Source: Neostapfia colusana
Lineage: Eukaryota; Streptophyta; Magnoliopsida; Poales; Poaceae
Direction: 5' to 3'
DNA: 64,000 bases
Assembly: GCA_030760725.1 (NCBI GenBank)
Contig: JASWHV010000010.1
Location: 39,375,760-39,439,759 of the forward strand
Numbering within the stretch: the first letter of the stretch is position 1; each line of letters opens with the position of its first letter. A model generated the notes under the pieces. It was not told where the DNA came from and searched no databases. It was given only the letters and a program-made list of their open reading frames with translations. Positions 34,942 to 46,823 of the stretch are shown piece by piece. Position numbers and translations under genes: made by a program.

Positions 34942-37900
34942 TGTGACACCCTCATTTTTGGTTTCTGCATATATTCATGTTTCATGTAGAGAAAATATTT
35001 TAAAAGAAGTAAGAACAGAGAAAATATCAAAAAATAGCCAAAAAGAGCCGAATCCAGTTCACAACCCTGTGGGACACGTGTTGCCCCCGGAGCTAGCCTC
35101 TGCAGAGAAGCGAAGGCAGTTCCGCAGGACACATGTCACCTTCGGAGTTAGTCACCACGGAAATCAGAGGACCAGTCGCGCGGGATACGTGTCGATCTCG
35201 GAGCTCACCTCCCAGGGTCCGGTTCTATTGGACACATGTCACCACCAGAGCTTATCTCTGGGAGGTCCGACACTGTTGGACACGTGTCTACCTCGGAGCT
35301 CGTCTCTGGGGAAAAAGGAAAGTCCGGCGCTACTTGACGCGTGGCATTCACGGAGCTCACCTCCGAAGGGAGGGAGGTCCGGAATGGATACGTGGCACAC
35401 TCGGAGCTACCTCCGGAGAGAGGGAAGGTCCGGCACTGACACGTGGCGTGCGCGGAGCCACCTCCGAATAAGAGAGAAGGTCCCGACCGCTATGATACGT
35501 GGCGCACGCGGAGCTCACCTTCGAAGGAGAAGGGAGGTCTCGCTCGCTTGACACGCGGCACAACCGGAGCTTGTCTCTACGGAAAAGGCGGAGACCAGGC
35601 CCGGTGGACACGTGGAGCTTCCGGAGCTCATCACCGAGGAGGTAATGAGTTCTGGAGCGGTTTTTGGATTTTGTACGCGTAGAAATATCGATACGGAGGA
35701 GAAACCGACCTTAATTCCACAATGTTACCGCACCAAATCAACTCAAGATAAGTTGTTAAGATTCAACGATAATCTGAATAGGACTCTTATTCGAGATACA
35801 ATCAGATTAGGACTCTTCTTCTCCTGATTATAAATAGAACCCAGAACCTCTGGCCAAAACCATGAACTTCTTTTCCACCTCCTAAGCCGACGACTTAGAG
35901 CACTAGCCCCCAACTCGCCGAGTAAGCCCATCGCCGGAGTTCAGTCGAGGAAGATCGCCGGAAGATCCAACGGTCTGTCTGATCAGAGAAGGACCCCAAG
36001 ACCAAGGAGAACGTAAGGTAGGTCTCCAATACCACCTTACGACATCGTCGTGTTTTCTTTGCATCTATTCTTCGATTCCTTTCGAACAAAAGCTTTCTCG
36101 TGGACAGATCACTTGCTGATCGGTTTGATCTAGATCTAAAGACAAGGTCATCACCACGTCCACATTTGATCCAAACTCCTCTGTTCGTCATAAAACCATG
36201 CAAGAACACGTACCAACCGATCTAATAAAACTGATTATAGGATAAGCATGCATATGCATCATCGCATCTAGTTAAAGTTTGTGCATGATATTGATTGCTA
36301 TGAATCTTGTATGTGCGTGATCCTATATAGAAGGACAAGCTCAGGGAGTTGTCTACGATGAGCTGCAACAACAAGGTTTCGAGATTCAAGAGCAACCAAA
36401 ACCGCAAGAACAAGGCAAGTGCCCATTGACGATATTGATCCTATATATTTGGGAAAAACTGTTTTGTTTTGCGAAAAGGTGCGTGTGCTGAGTCAAACAT
36501 GATGGGAGACCCTTTTTATAGGAGTTTACTAGCTTTGGTTAAACCACCCTTGTCGCCAGGGAAGTTTATGAGTCGGGTATGTTTTTTGTTTTAAGCGTCG
36601 CTGAGTCCATGGGATTGGAAAGCGAGATAGATGTGTCTAGCTAACTGCACTCATAATGATAATGAGAAACTGATGTTGTTAATGAACATGGATTGGAGGG
36701 AGATCTAGGCAAGACTGGGTTTGTGAATGAGGTAGCATGAGATGGTTGTTTACTTGCCGTAGATCTAAGGACCGGTTCATGCGAGCACATGCCAGGATGA
36801 CAGTGCCACCACAAGGCCAAGTATGTGTGCGGCTTAGCTGACTAATTAGGTAAGTTGTTAGATTGTTATAGACCGTGGAAGGCGTGGGGAATGGGAGTCG
36901 AGTGAGGACTGCTTTGGGAACTGCATAGCACAAGAGGGGGCCCGTGGGTGGGAGAATAGGAGATTCTAGCCTGCCGGTGAAACCTTAGTGAGTCCATACA
37001 TCTAGTAGCCCCTTTGTAAAGGCTATTTTGTGATCTCTTGACCATACACCGACGGTTGTGTACTGGTATAATGGAGGTTCTGCAGTCGCCGACGGGTGAC
37101 GAAATCACAAACTTGTGGGTAAAGAGGTGCAAACTCTGTAGAGTCTAAAACTATCATGATAGCCGAGCTTATGGTCACGAGCGCCTGGCCAACTTCCATG
37201 ATTAGTTGGGATGGTTATTGGATATGGTTATTGGTTATGGTTTGGTTTTCGGACTGTTGAGTCCGAGTGATAAGATGGGTTGCATGACTGTTGAGTCATG
37301 GCAACAAGGGTTGTCTCGGTGGGAGACGAAGTGGTTTCATGAGATGTAATGGTAGCGAATACGAGATGGTATTCGCGAGATGGTAGCGAATACGAGGAGG
37401 TATTCGTGAGCAATAATGAGGTTGATTGATGACTGGTTTTGACATGGAAGGTAATGAACATAATGGAGGTATGATTGGTATTTAATACATGTTGGGATTA
37501 CATTCACTTAAAGATGAGTTGCTGTTTTATCATGGTTTTGATAATAACTTTTTTTCTGCAATGAGCCTTTTTATACCTACCTTGTTATGAGCTACATATC
37601 ATATTTTGCCGCTCTTGCTGAGTACATCATTGTACTCAAACTTGCATTATTTCATCATTAGCAACAGGAGAAGATTTCTATGAAGACCAAGTGGAGCATT
37701 AGGCGTGTGATCTGTTCTCAACCTTGCCTATGGGGATGGAGTAGAGATGGAGCCACTGTTACCTAGAATTGCTTCCACATTAGTTAGAAGACTTCTGCTG
37801 CATAGAAATAAGACTTCCGCTGTTAGAATAAGACTTCCGCTGTGGGCACGAGTCCAAGACTCATGAAACATTGTAATAAACTCTGTTATTATTGGTTATA

Positions 37901-38012
37901 TATATTCTGAATTCAGTTTGTGGAACATATGTGTATGTGTCATGAACATCCTGGGCACACATATGCATCAGTTCTCGGTTCTATGGTTTTCCAAAGTATT
38001 GAGGGCGTCACA
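34942..38012 (+). repeat. Gypsy-1 3' LTR
   Basis: About 3.07 kb, TGTGACACC...GCGTCACA, with an 11-unit G-box array (35075-35640) and TATA box at 35829-35836. It is the uninterrupted version of the 5' LTR and shows where the inverted solo LTR entered (next to GGGGATGGAGTAG, 37731-37743). Followed by TSD CAAAT. Confidence 0.94.
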
Positions 38013-38017
38013 CAAAT

Positions 38018-40740
38018 GCTCTTCATACCTGCTAAGAGGAGTTACAAATTCGACTCCTTCTGCATCTTGTGTCGCACCTTCTCCAGACTGTTCAGGCTGA
38101 GGTGTGAGTGCTTCTTCTTCTGGTGAATCCACGTCATAGGCCTCCACCACATCCTCCACTGCTTGGGACTCCAAACCACCTATGCTATATTCCACCACGA
38201 ATACATCATTTCCTCCTGAATCCACTTCCTTCATTACGTCATCACTCCATTCCCACTATGCTTCTTCGTCGAACACCATGTCTCGTGTCACATGAACACG
38301 ACCGGTGCAGTGGTGGGATCATAGGCACGATATGTCTTCAATCCTTGCTCATAGCCGACAAAAATCATCTTGCAGCCTGTATCATCCAACTTTCTAAGGT
38401 GGGGCATCGTATTCCGAACATAGACGATGCAGCGGAACACTCTCAGGTGTTGCATCCCTGGTCTCCTTCCGTGCCATGCTTCATAAGGGGTCATCCCATT
38501 GACGCTATTTGTTGGGCACCGGTTAAGAACATAAACTACAGTCATCAGCGCCTCACCCCATAGCCAACCTGGCAGCTTAATTCCCTTCAGCATACTCCTT
38601 GCAGCAGCCATGACTGTCTCGTTCCTCTGTTCGACAACACCATTCTTTTGAGGGAAGTATGGTGACGTGTGTTGACGGTGAATGCCCTCACTTGCACAGT
38701 ACTCCGCAAACTCGTGCGAAGTGAATTCTCCGCCACTGTCAGTGCAAAGTCCTCCTACCTTCTGTCCTGATTCATCCTCAGCTCGAGTTTTGAAGTCTGT
38801 GATCGCCTGTGCTCCACAGTCCTTTGATGGAATTAGAGTCACCCACGTGCAACTGCTGCAATCATCCACGAGGAGCAGGAAAAACATATTTCCCCTCGGT
38901 GCCTCCGGTTTAATAGGACCACAGAGATCACCGTGCACCATCTCCAAAACATGTTCCGCACGGTAACCACCTTGTTCTAGGAATGAAGTTCTCTTCTGTT
39001 TACCAGACATGCAAGCCTCACATACATGCTCCAGCTGCCCTACACACCGGCAGACCACATACCAGCTCCTCCCAAGCAATTTTTTTTAAGGCAGCCATGT
39101 TGACATGACCAAAACATGCATGCCATATCCACGCCTCCGCAGCACCCTTCATTGCCAAACATCCCGCCCTTTCTTGATTTACACGGAGTATGTACAAGCG
39201 ATTTTCCTCACATGACACCTTTGCCAGAAGCTGTCCGCCTGGCTCGTGGACTAGCAAGGCTCCCGCCTTGATCTCCACTTGATACCCAGCCTCATCTAGT
39301 TGTCCGACACTTATAGTATTCGTCGTCAACTGTGGAATGAAGTACACCCCCGGAAAAGTGCGACACTCGCCATTCTTGCACCGAAACATAATCGCCCGTC
39401 AGCCTTCTATTCTTGCCATGGAGTCATTGCCAAAACGCACAGATCTGAGTACGCCAGTGTCCATCTCAATGAATGCTGTGCGAGACCTGGTCATGTGGTT
39501 TGTGGCTCCAGTTTCCATGAACCATGCATCTTCATCCCGTTGCCTCGTATCTCCAAGCTGAGCGAACACATTTTCTTCATGTACCTCATGATGTTTGTGG
39601 GCATAATTCTTCTCTTCTTCCGTGGACACCTTTTGTTCACCAAATCGAGCTCCTTCCTGGAACATTAAGCTGATGCCTCGGTGAGCAGTTGTCGGTGTGC
39701 CTGATGAAGTACCATTTTGTGTAAGCATCGTCAACATGAGTTGTGAAGATTTCACAACAAGAAGTGAAACCTCCTCCTCTTCTTGTACGACATGTGCTTG
39801 TTCTTGCTTCGGTTTTGTTCTACAGTCACGAGCCCAATGCCCCAGCTTCCCACACCTTCTGCACTCATCACCACTCGGTCTTCTTGAGCTGTTCGATGAT
39901 CCGCTCAAAAACGAGCATCTTCCACCACCACGGCCACGTCCGCCTCCACCATGGCAACCAGCACCACTGGAACTTCCACCACCAGACCCGACCTCTGCTT
40001 CTCACTTCTTTCTCCTCGCCCCCCATTCTTCTTCTGTCAAGTAAAGTTTACCATCATGGTGAACCACCGACGGCAAGTCTTTGAAGGCATCTTCTGCAGC
40101 CTTGAGTCAACCCATCAAGTCTGCGACGGTTAGTGTCGACACGTCGAATACCGTGGTGATTGCAACCACGACTTGCCTGAAACGCTGCGGCATGCTGCGA
40201 ATCATCTTCTCCACCACCTGATCCTCTTCAATCTTGTCTCCCAGCGTGGTGAGCTTTGACACCATGCCACTGAGCCACAAGGCAAAATCTTCAACTGATT
40301 CGCCATCTTTGAACGTCGCCGACTCGAACTGAGGATGCAAATTCTGAGCCGTCGTCTTATTCACCCTATCATCTCTGATCATCATCATGGCGATGGCGTC
40401 CCATGCCTCTCTCGCTATCTCCTTGTCGGCGATCACCAGCCACATCTCCAGTGGCATGGTGCTGCAGAGTGTGTCGAGCGCCTGCATATCTTCATGCGGT
40501 TCAATGTCACCCGTCTAGATCTCCTTCCAGAGCAACCGAGCCTTGAGATTCACCTTCGTGAGCAAAGCCCAGGGTAGCGAGTCCCGCCAGTCACCTCACA
40601 AATCACCCTCTGGACAGAGATGCCGCTCCCTTCTGCGGTGCTGCCGTCACCCTTTCCACCGATCTTGCCCATCAAAACGCATCTAGACGCGATTTCAACG
40701 ACGACTCCTCTCGGCGATCACCGCCCAGGTCGTCGCCGGC
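38018..40740 (-). pseudogene. Copia-3 gag, protease and integrase
   Basis: On the minus strand: a likely start MGKIGGKGDGS near 40672, then frame changes; a UBN2-type gag body (LDTLCSTMPLEMW, VEDFALWLSGMVSKL, 40107-40487); a glycine/arginine-rich stretch; and an intact knuckle CRRCGKLGHWARDC (~39838-39880). The protease site reads WFMETGATNHMT (~39485-39530), with E in place of the catalytic D. GAG-pre-integrase (IWHACFGHVNM, ~39100), then the integrase core: HGDL, CTDSGGEFTSHEF and NGVVEQRNE (38625-38960). A TAA or TGA follows near 38288, and an acidic linker runs to the Gypsy-1 insertion. Confidence 0.9.
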
Positions 40741-40751
40741 TCTAATGCCAC
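40738..40751 (-). promoter_or_regulatory. Copia-3 primer-binding site
   Basis: Minus strand AGTGGCATTAGAGC next to the 5' LTR; 10 of 12 bases match the initiator Met-tRNA complement TGGTATCAGAGC. The two mismatches are transitions and may be later decay. Confidence 0.75.
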
Positions 40752-40752
40752 T

Positions 40753-41159
40753 TGACAGAACTTCGCCGGAAATACTACACCGGTATGGTTGCCAACGAGG
40801 AAGCTCAACACACGTGAACGCTCATGAGCAGTGGAAGGAATGAGAACACACGTTGTGTTTTCTGCAGAGGAGGCTCTCGTGAAACGTTGGCCACGGAGTG
40901 CAAAATGAAAGATGCAACTGACTTCTGAGTTCATTCCATCGATGAGTACAAATAGAAGGAAAACATCTGAATGCAAAGAACGTGGGATGCCCCACTCCAC
41001 AGTATGCGCGGTGTGCCAACAACCATACACCACACGACATACTCCCGTGTGACTGATTCGCACAGTGAGCTCAAACCTATGGCCACGTACATCTAAACAT
41101 GCATGCATGAAACAAACAAACAGACTCAACATCTGATCACACAAATATTATTTCTAACA
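40753..41159 (-). repeat. Copia-3 5' LTR
   Basis: Partner of 20437-20859; TGTTAGAAATAAT...TTCTGTCA on the minus strand. Flanked by ACCAA (41160-41164). Confidence 0.92.
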
Positions 41160-41164
41160 ACCAA

Positions 41165-42052
41165 CACCCCAAGCGAGGGTGAGCAAATATCCAACAGGAT
41201 TGGTCTCGACTCTTGAGGTCATGCAGAAGATAACCACTCGCTTTTATCTTGCTTGACAAACTCTGTAGTGTCTATAGAGATGAAGCACACGAGCTCTACG
41301 TTACATTCTTCTATCAGAACTACCCAGTGCTGCATACTGTACCGAAGCCGGTGCCAGAGGTGGTGTCAGACTACGAAGATTAACCATTACGTGCAACTCA
41401 GAGTGTAGTTGTATACTCCATGTGCATTACTGTAGTTTTTAGGTTCAATTTTGTTCATGATAACTTTTCATCTTTACAACTGCATTCATCCATCTGAATC
41501 TTGGACTTATAAGATTTATACATTGATCGAACTCCTTCGGTGTGTTAGATCTTATCTATTGTATTGTTACGGTGATGATGATGAATAAGATAATTATCTC
41601 AACGGAACAAGGCTAAAATCACCGACTTCTAGTTCACTGTGCTATTGTTTGGTATTTGCTTCATGTTTTTAGCTTAATTCTTTCTAATGTGGTTCCATCT
41701 GTGCTTAGGTCCTATTACTGACAATGGACAATTTTTGGTTCTATGTTAAATATTCATGCAAAATTCAAGTAGATACTACTGACCCTACTTGATGTTCAGA
41801 AATAGAACCTTTAGGGGTCATAGTGTTGTGCTTATGTTAATGATAACACAGTGCTATGGGGTGTTATTTCCGCACTATACTTCCGGGTCCGTCCGATATT
41901 GACATGTTTTTGTTCACATATATCCGTTTCCAATATTTTTAAAATCTTCAATATCATAACTGTTTCTGATGCTATCATTTCTGACCCAGATTCCGAATTT
42001 GATATATGAAAATCGAAACGATTTGACAAATTTCCCGATCGTTTCATCCTTG
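41165..42052. other. hAT-like element, right arm
   Basis: Contains a short plus-strand frame ending at a TAA near 41383 (LLDKLCSVYRDEAHELYV and about 26 more residues), which I cannot assign with confidence; it may be a transposase remnant. The rest is A+T-rich up to the terminal inverted repeat near 42034-42052. Confidence 0.5.
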
Positions 42053-42060
42053 GTAACACG

Positions 42061-42360
42061 TCATCTGAGCAAGCGCTAGTCATTTTAAGAAAAAAGGACA
42101 AGCACTAGTCATTTCAGAAAAAAAAGTGCTAGCCTACTTGTACTTTGAGAGACCTATGTGATACTATTTTATGTGTATGAATATTGAATAATATTGTCAA
42201 GTGACAAACAAAATACAACAATGAAATCAACCTAGAGTTAGTGAATATAAATATCAGAAAACCATCATGAGCGTTTCAAACATTTCTCACTTTGCAACAG
42301 TGGACCAGCTAATTCAAAACGCAGATCGCTAAATATCCACCTTATTTTAACATCTATTTC
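42061..42360. other. Unassigned spacer
   Basis: Short A+T-rich DNA with a small imperfect repeat (AGCACTAGTCATTT/AGCGCTAGTCATTT, 42070-42115). No gene seen. Confidence 0.5.
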
Positions 42361-42365
42361 TCCAG
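42361..42365. repeat. Copia-2 target-site duplication, left copy (TCCAG)
   Basis: Exact match to 63817-63821, right after the other LTR. It joins LTRs that lie more than 20 kb apart because of the nested Gypsy-2. Confidence 0.95.
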
Positions 42366-43348
42366 TGTAAGATCGAAGTACACGTGTAAAGTGACCAGAG
42401 GGGGGGTGAATGGTAGATAAAAACTTTTCAGCGGAAGCAACAAAACACCCCTCAGCAGAAAACCAATCTGTTAAAGAAACCGTGTGTGCGACTAATCTAA
42501 ACGTGTTCAACTGTGACAAAACTAGTATAGATTGTAGAGAATCCAGTCACGAAGACGTTACAACAAGAATCATGAAAATCCGTTGAGAGAAACTCAAGTT
42601 ACGATTGAAAGATCGAACAAAGGTCAATCTGTCCTACGCGAGAAAAACAGTTCTGGAATACTGCAAAGAAACTCGTGTAAATCAAAAACCACAAATTCAA
42701 TGACTGTGAAATTTTCACAGGTTATAGATAATCAAGTTGTGAAGACAATGCAAAAAGAATCACATCAAGTGGATCTGTAAAACTCGAGTTATTATAAAAC
42801 CACCGAAGCAAGGTCGTGCTGAACAGAAACTCGACGAGAAAACTTGTCTGAAACAAGTCGGACGAACAAGGCACAAAAGTTCCTTTAGAATACGAATTTT
42901 ATTTATCAAAACACAAGAGGAACAGCCCCAAAGTCGTGCTCTCCATGAGCCTTGGCCTCCCTTGCTTATATAACCAGCTCTATGGCCAATCCAATTCAAA
43001 CAAGGACTCCTACTACTACTTGGATTCAAACTGTAACTTTCCAATACTGCTCAAGACTCTTCTATACGCAGATAGAAGCAATCTTAAGAATTCCAAACAC
43101 CTTAGGAACGTCCCAAAAATTCCTAAAACAACTCTACTTCATGCCTAACATGAAATCCTGTTATAACCAACTCGAAACTTTCCATAAACAAACCATAACC
43201 GCCCCAGCCGCAGCCTGAGCGCAAAATCCAGCCGGTTGAATCTTTTCAACCATATCTCCACTTCCGTATATCTTCACCACGCCTTGGAACCATGTAGCCA
43301 CGTCCATGCACTCATTGCACACGTGCAAACACCTTCCAACAACGTCCA
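42366..43348 (-). repeat. Copia-2 3' LTR, end part
   Basis: The lower-coordinate part of the 3' LTR; it continues at 54556-55221 after Gypsy-2. The uninterrupted 5' LTR (near 63160) shows the original join: ...CAACGTCCACGATACC. TATA box at 42967-42973. Confidence 0.93.
43344..43348. repeat. Gypsy-2 target-site duplication, left copy (GTCCA)
   Basis: Exact match to 54551-54555 at the far side of Gypsy-2. Confidence 0.95.
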
Positions 43349-46300
43349 TGTCACACCCGGTTTGTCCCAAAGAACAACCGAGTGAATATCACATGTATGC
43401 CAGGATCATTCTCTCATACATGTGATAACAAATAGTGAAGCATCATTTATTACAAGCCAGGTGTCTAATATAAATATGTCTTACAAAGCATACGTCTCGA
43501 TGGACGATAATAAGTTCATAATATGTAAATATAACAGCAGCGGAAAATAAATCTTGTGGGCTCCGTCACAGGCGTTGCCCGGGGGACTCCGTGAACCTAG
43601 AATCCTTCTTCGGGTCCGAAGTCTTGGTTATTGAACACCACATCATCCCCTTAACCTGAGCAGCAATTTAAACCAACAAATATGCAAGTTTGAGTACCGT
43701 TGGTACTCAGCAAGTGTGGGAAAGTTATGTCATGCATGGCCAGAGCAAGGAGAGGTGGAACTCATGGTTAAAGCACTACGCAATTAATACCTATAACCTT
43801 AGCTTATTAAGCACCTACATTACTACACAGGTGAAATGGTCCCAATCTCCCAACCCACTATCAGAATCAATATACCATAACATCAATCCCAATGTTAAGC
43901 TCCCCGCTTAACATCCTCAACTTCCAAATTCATCATCCTATAATCATGAATAAGTGCAAGCCGCTCTTGACCGTGAGCACGGCTGTCATGACAGTATTGA
44001 CTCTGCAGAGTTTGCACCACTGTATCCACATGTAGTGATTTCATCCCCTGTTGCCGGGTGGACTAAAAAAACCTCCATTATGCCAGTGGCCGCGAACCAC
44101 ATTCACACTTCCCAGGTGTGTAGCCAGGAGATCACTACGAAGCCTTTACAAAGGGATTCCCGACGAGCGTGGGCCCACTGAGGTTTCACCCCTAACAGCA
44201 TACAAGAGGCTCCAACCCCGCTGCAGTGGCCCCCTCTTGAGCCTTGCGGTTCATATGGTAGTCCAGTTGATACCTATTCCCCGCACCATCCAACACAACC
44301 ATACTACGCCGGGGATACACATAATCAATTGGCCAAGCTGCCCCATCTCAGCATGTGGTTGGCACGGTAAAGCCAGGTTACATGCTCCATGAACCGGTCC
44401 TTAGGATCCAGGCAAGTACTAAACACAAACCCGAGCCTCGTGCACCCAGCACCAACCAAATCATCCAACTTGCCTCGATCCCTACCTCTACATAACTCAT
44501 AATATCTCATTCAAGAGTAAGGTAAACAAGTTGATGATCTCATATCCCACTTATCCCATTCTAAGCATGGCTAAGCATAAGTAATATGAATGAATGACAT
44601 AATAAAATAAATCCAACCCAAGTTACAAGGAAACAAGATAATGCAATTCTAGGGAAACTTCCTAGCATGGGTTTCATATTTCAATTGACAATGCAAATGA
44701 TTCTATCTACACATCCTAGCATAGGATCAAAGTGGTCAAGGACACTTGCCTTGTTTCTTCTGCTCTGAGAATGGAAAGTCTTGGTCTTGGAAGGGGAGAA
44801 CTTGCTCTAGGGCAGGTTCTACTCATGCCCATACACATAGCAAAAGAAAACAACAATACATAAGACATGGTTCACACTTTCACTTCATACAACCCACACA
44901 TACATACATATGATAGTCATTCACATTTCTAAGTGTTGTGGTTACTCTAGATGTGTTGATTTTTAGCCTACATGCACTTTTAAACATATGTATATGATTT
45001 CTAGCTTTTGTATTCAGATTTCTGTTTGCACACTATATATGAAGTTTAAATTTGAACAAATTCTTTATATTTAATTAATATACCTCGTAACTACCAAGTT
45101 TGCATGAAAGGTAATTTCCTACTCCAAATAGGTTTTCAGATCTTCTACCAAATCCTAAACTGAAGTTTTTGGATTTGGAGACTTCATTTATCATTTTCTA
45201 ATTATGCATACCTATTTTCCTATATTTTTCAGATTTATTTTCTATGCCTAAAAGTGAATTTTAATATTAAATAGTAGGACATGTCATCTAAACAGGATAG
45301 GTTTTGTTCTAAAATATAAAATAATATATTTTTGAACTTCTCATCTGATGTGAACTAATTTAAATTTATTTTATCAGTTTTCCGAATTATTTCCTAGCCT
45401 AAAAATGTGTTTCTATAACTAATAAATATGAACAACAATTAGATAGATTTATTTCAGCCTAAAATCTATTTCTAACTCATTCTAAAGTTTTCCAAGCACT
45501 AGGAGAGTTTAAATTTGAATTTGCCATGTGTTTGCCTTACCTTTTTAAATTTGAAGTCCTAGTCACATATTCAATTTTCTGATTTTAATCTCATATAGGT
45601 TCAAAAAGGTAAATCCACACTACTGCAGGGTCTAATTTATTATTTCTTAAATTTTTCAGCGGTCTAACTACACATAAACAGAGGGGTTTTCCTAATTTTT
45701 ATTATGTCCGGGGGCTAAAACCGATTTTTAAATGAATTTACACGAATTTCTGAAGTTCCAGGGGCTAGATCAGAAGTTTCCCGGGCTAGCTCGTGTTTTC
45801 CGAGATCCCCAGGGGGTAGCGCGTAAGAATCCCGGCCTTTATAAAGTGGGGCTGATGTGGACCGTCCGATTTAAAATAGACGGCTCAGATTAGATCGCCG
45901 AACCGGTACACGCGGGTTTTAATTCTACCGTGCGATTTAAAATAGACGGCCCTCAAGGGGCCACGTCGCCCTGGCTGTGTGAGGGCGGCGCTGCCCGGCG
46001 GCGCGCGGCGGCGGGAGGCGGCGATCTCGCCAGAGATCTTTGGGTTTTCGTCCATACTTCCTAAAACCTGGATTTCTTGGCATAGAACGGTAGAGGGGAG
46101 GTCGGGGATCTCACCTCGGTGTTTTCTTGAGCTCAGAGGCCTAGAAGGTTGTCGGCGGCAAGGTCCGAGATGAAATCGCGGCGGTGCTCGCCGGAGCTCC
46201 GTCTAGAGTGCAAAACACCGGGTTTTCTTCACCTGCGTGACTCCCCGGAGGCGGTGGAACATGATCGGCGCGTTATATCAGAAAACCCGAGCAAGGATCG

Positions 46301-46779
46301 AAAGAAAACGGTGATCGAAGCTTCGGTTCTCGCTGGAGACAAAAGTGGAGCGCGCTGGGGAATTCGGCGAATTTGTTTGCGGGAATTTCACGAGGAGAGG
46401 CGGCAAAGGATCGGTTTGGTTAAATAGCAGCGTCCGGGGCCGAAGATCGGGCTGGTGGCGGGGGTTTTCGGAGGTGGTTTGGATTCGGGTGTGGGGAAGA
46501 GTCCGGTCGGTTAGCGCGCGCGGGAGATGACACGCGGGCCCCCCCTGTCAGTCAGAGGAAGAGAGGAGCGCGGGTTTGGGCTGGCGCGGGGAGATAGTGG
46601 GACGGCTGGCGGGTTTCGGCCCACTGGCCGGCTGGGGTTTTCTTTTTCTTTTTCTTTTTCCTTTTCTTTTCTGTTTTGATTTAAATTTGAATTCCAGTTT
46701 GAATTTAAATTTCTGCACCACATGCAATACGTCCAAAAAATTTTAAATTCCCCTCTTTAGCAGATTTTGGGGTGTTACA
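43349..46779 (-). repeat. Gypsy-2 3' LTR
   Basis: Closely similar to 51172-54550; the upper copy lacks about 70 bp present here at about 45690-45755. A G+C-rich block (45840-46660) includes the TATA-like TATAAA on the minus strand at 45838-45843. ORFs inside are not supported as genes. Confidence 0.93.
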
Positions 46780-46780
46780 G

Positions 46781-46796
46781 CTCTACCCCCTTAAAA
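46781..46796 (-). promoter_or_regulatory. Gypsy-2 polypurine tract
   Basis: Minus strand TTTTAAGGGGGTAGAG just before the 3' LTR, almost the same as the Gypsy-1 PPT. Confidence 0.88.
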
Positions 46797-46823
46797 GAAA
46801 TCTCGTCCTCGAGATTGGTGGTT

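Larger units (their letters stand above)
22517..38012 (+). mobile_element. Gypsy-1: chromovirus (Tekay-type) LTR retrotransposon
   Basis: Plus-strand element of 15.5 kb with TSD CAAAT, LTRs starting TGTGACACCCTCA and ending GGGCGTCACA, PBS at 28865-28876, gag, protease, RT, RNase H, integrase and a chromodomain, and a PPT at 34927-34941. The left LTR is interrupted by an inverted solo LTR of the same family (25447-28582), and pol carries a 1,044-bp tandem duplication. Many internal stops are TAG or TGA at sites where W, Q or R is expected, fitting decay of methylated cytosines after insertion. Confidence 0.94.
20437..41159 (-). mobile_element. Copia-3: Copia LTR retrotransposon, split by Gypsy-1
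   Basis: Minus-strand element of about 5.2 kb, with LTRs of about 415 bp (20437-20859 and 40753-41159), TG...CA ends and near-matching 5-bp flanks (ACTAA at 20432-20436, ACCAA at 41160-41164). The 5' two thirds (gag, protease, integrase) lie at 38018-40740 and the 3' third (RT, RNase H) at 20865-22511. The gap is the Gypsy-1 insertion with TSD CAAAT. Its short LTRs and different gag separate it from the SIRE copies. Confidence 0.92.
19789..42052. mobile_element. hAT-like (Ac-type) DNA element carrying nested retroelements
   Basis: The left end AGGGGTGGAATACGG and the right end (minus strand CAAGGATGAAACGATCGG) resemble the Ac-type terminus CAGGGATGAAA. Both subterminal regions contain similar short patterns (CGTTT-CGATTTT, GGTCAGAAAT and GGAAATTT) in inverted order. 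With an 8-bp TSD this supports a hAT element. Without the Copia-3 insertion it is about 1.5 kb (19789-20436 plus 41165-42052), too short for an autonomous element, so it was probably a deletion derivative before Copia-3 entered. Confidence 0.72.

Noticed and set aside
39697..40133. Plus-strand ORFs of about 115 aa with many H, P and S.
   Set aside because: Shadow frames of the minus-strand Copia-3 gag glycine/arginine-rich region.
45979..46540. ORFs in the Gypsy-2 LTR as small genes, repeated near 54007-54455.
   Set aside because: Located in LTR DNA and not conserved as frames between the two LTRs.
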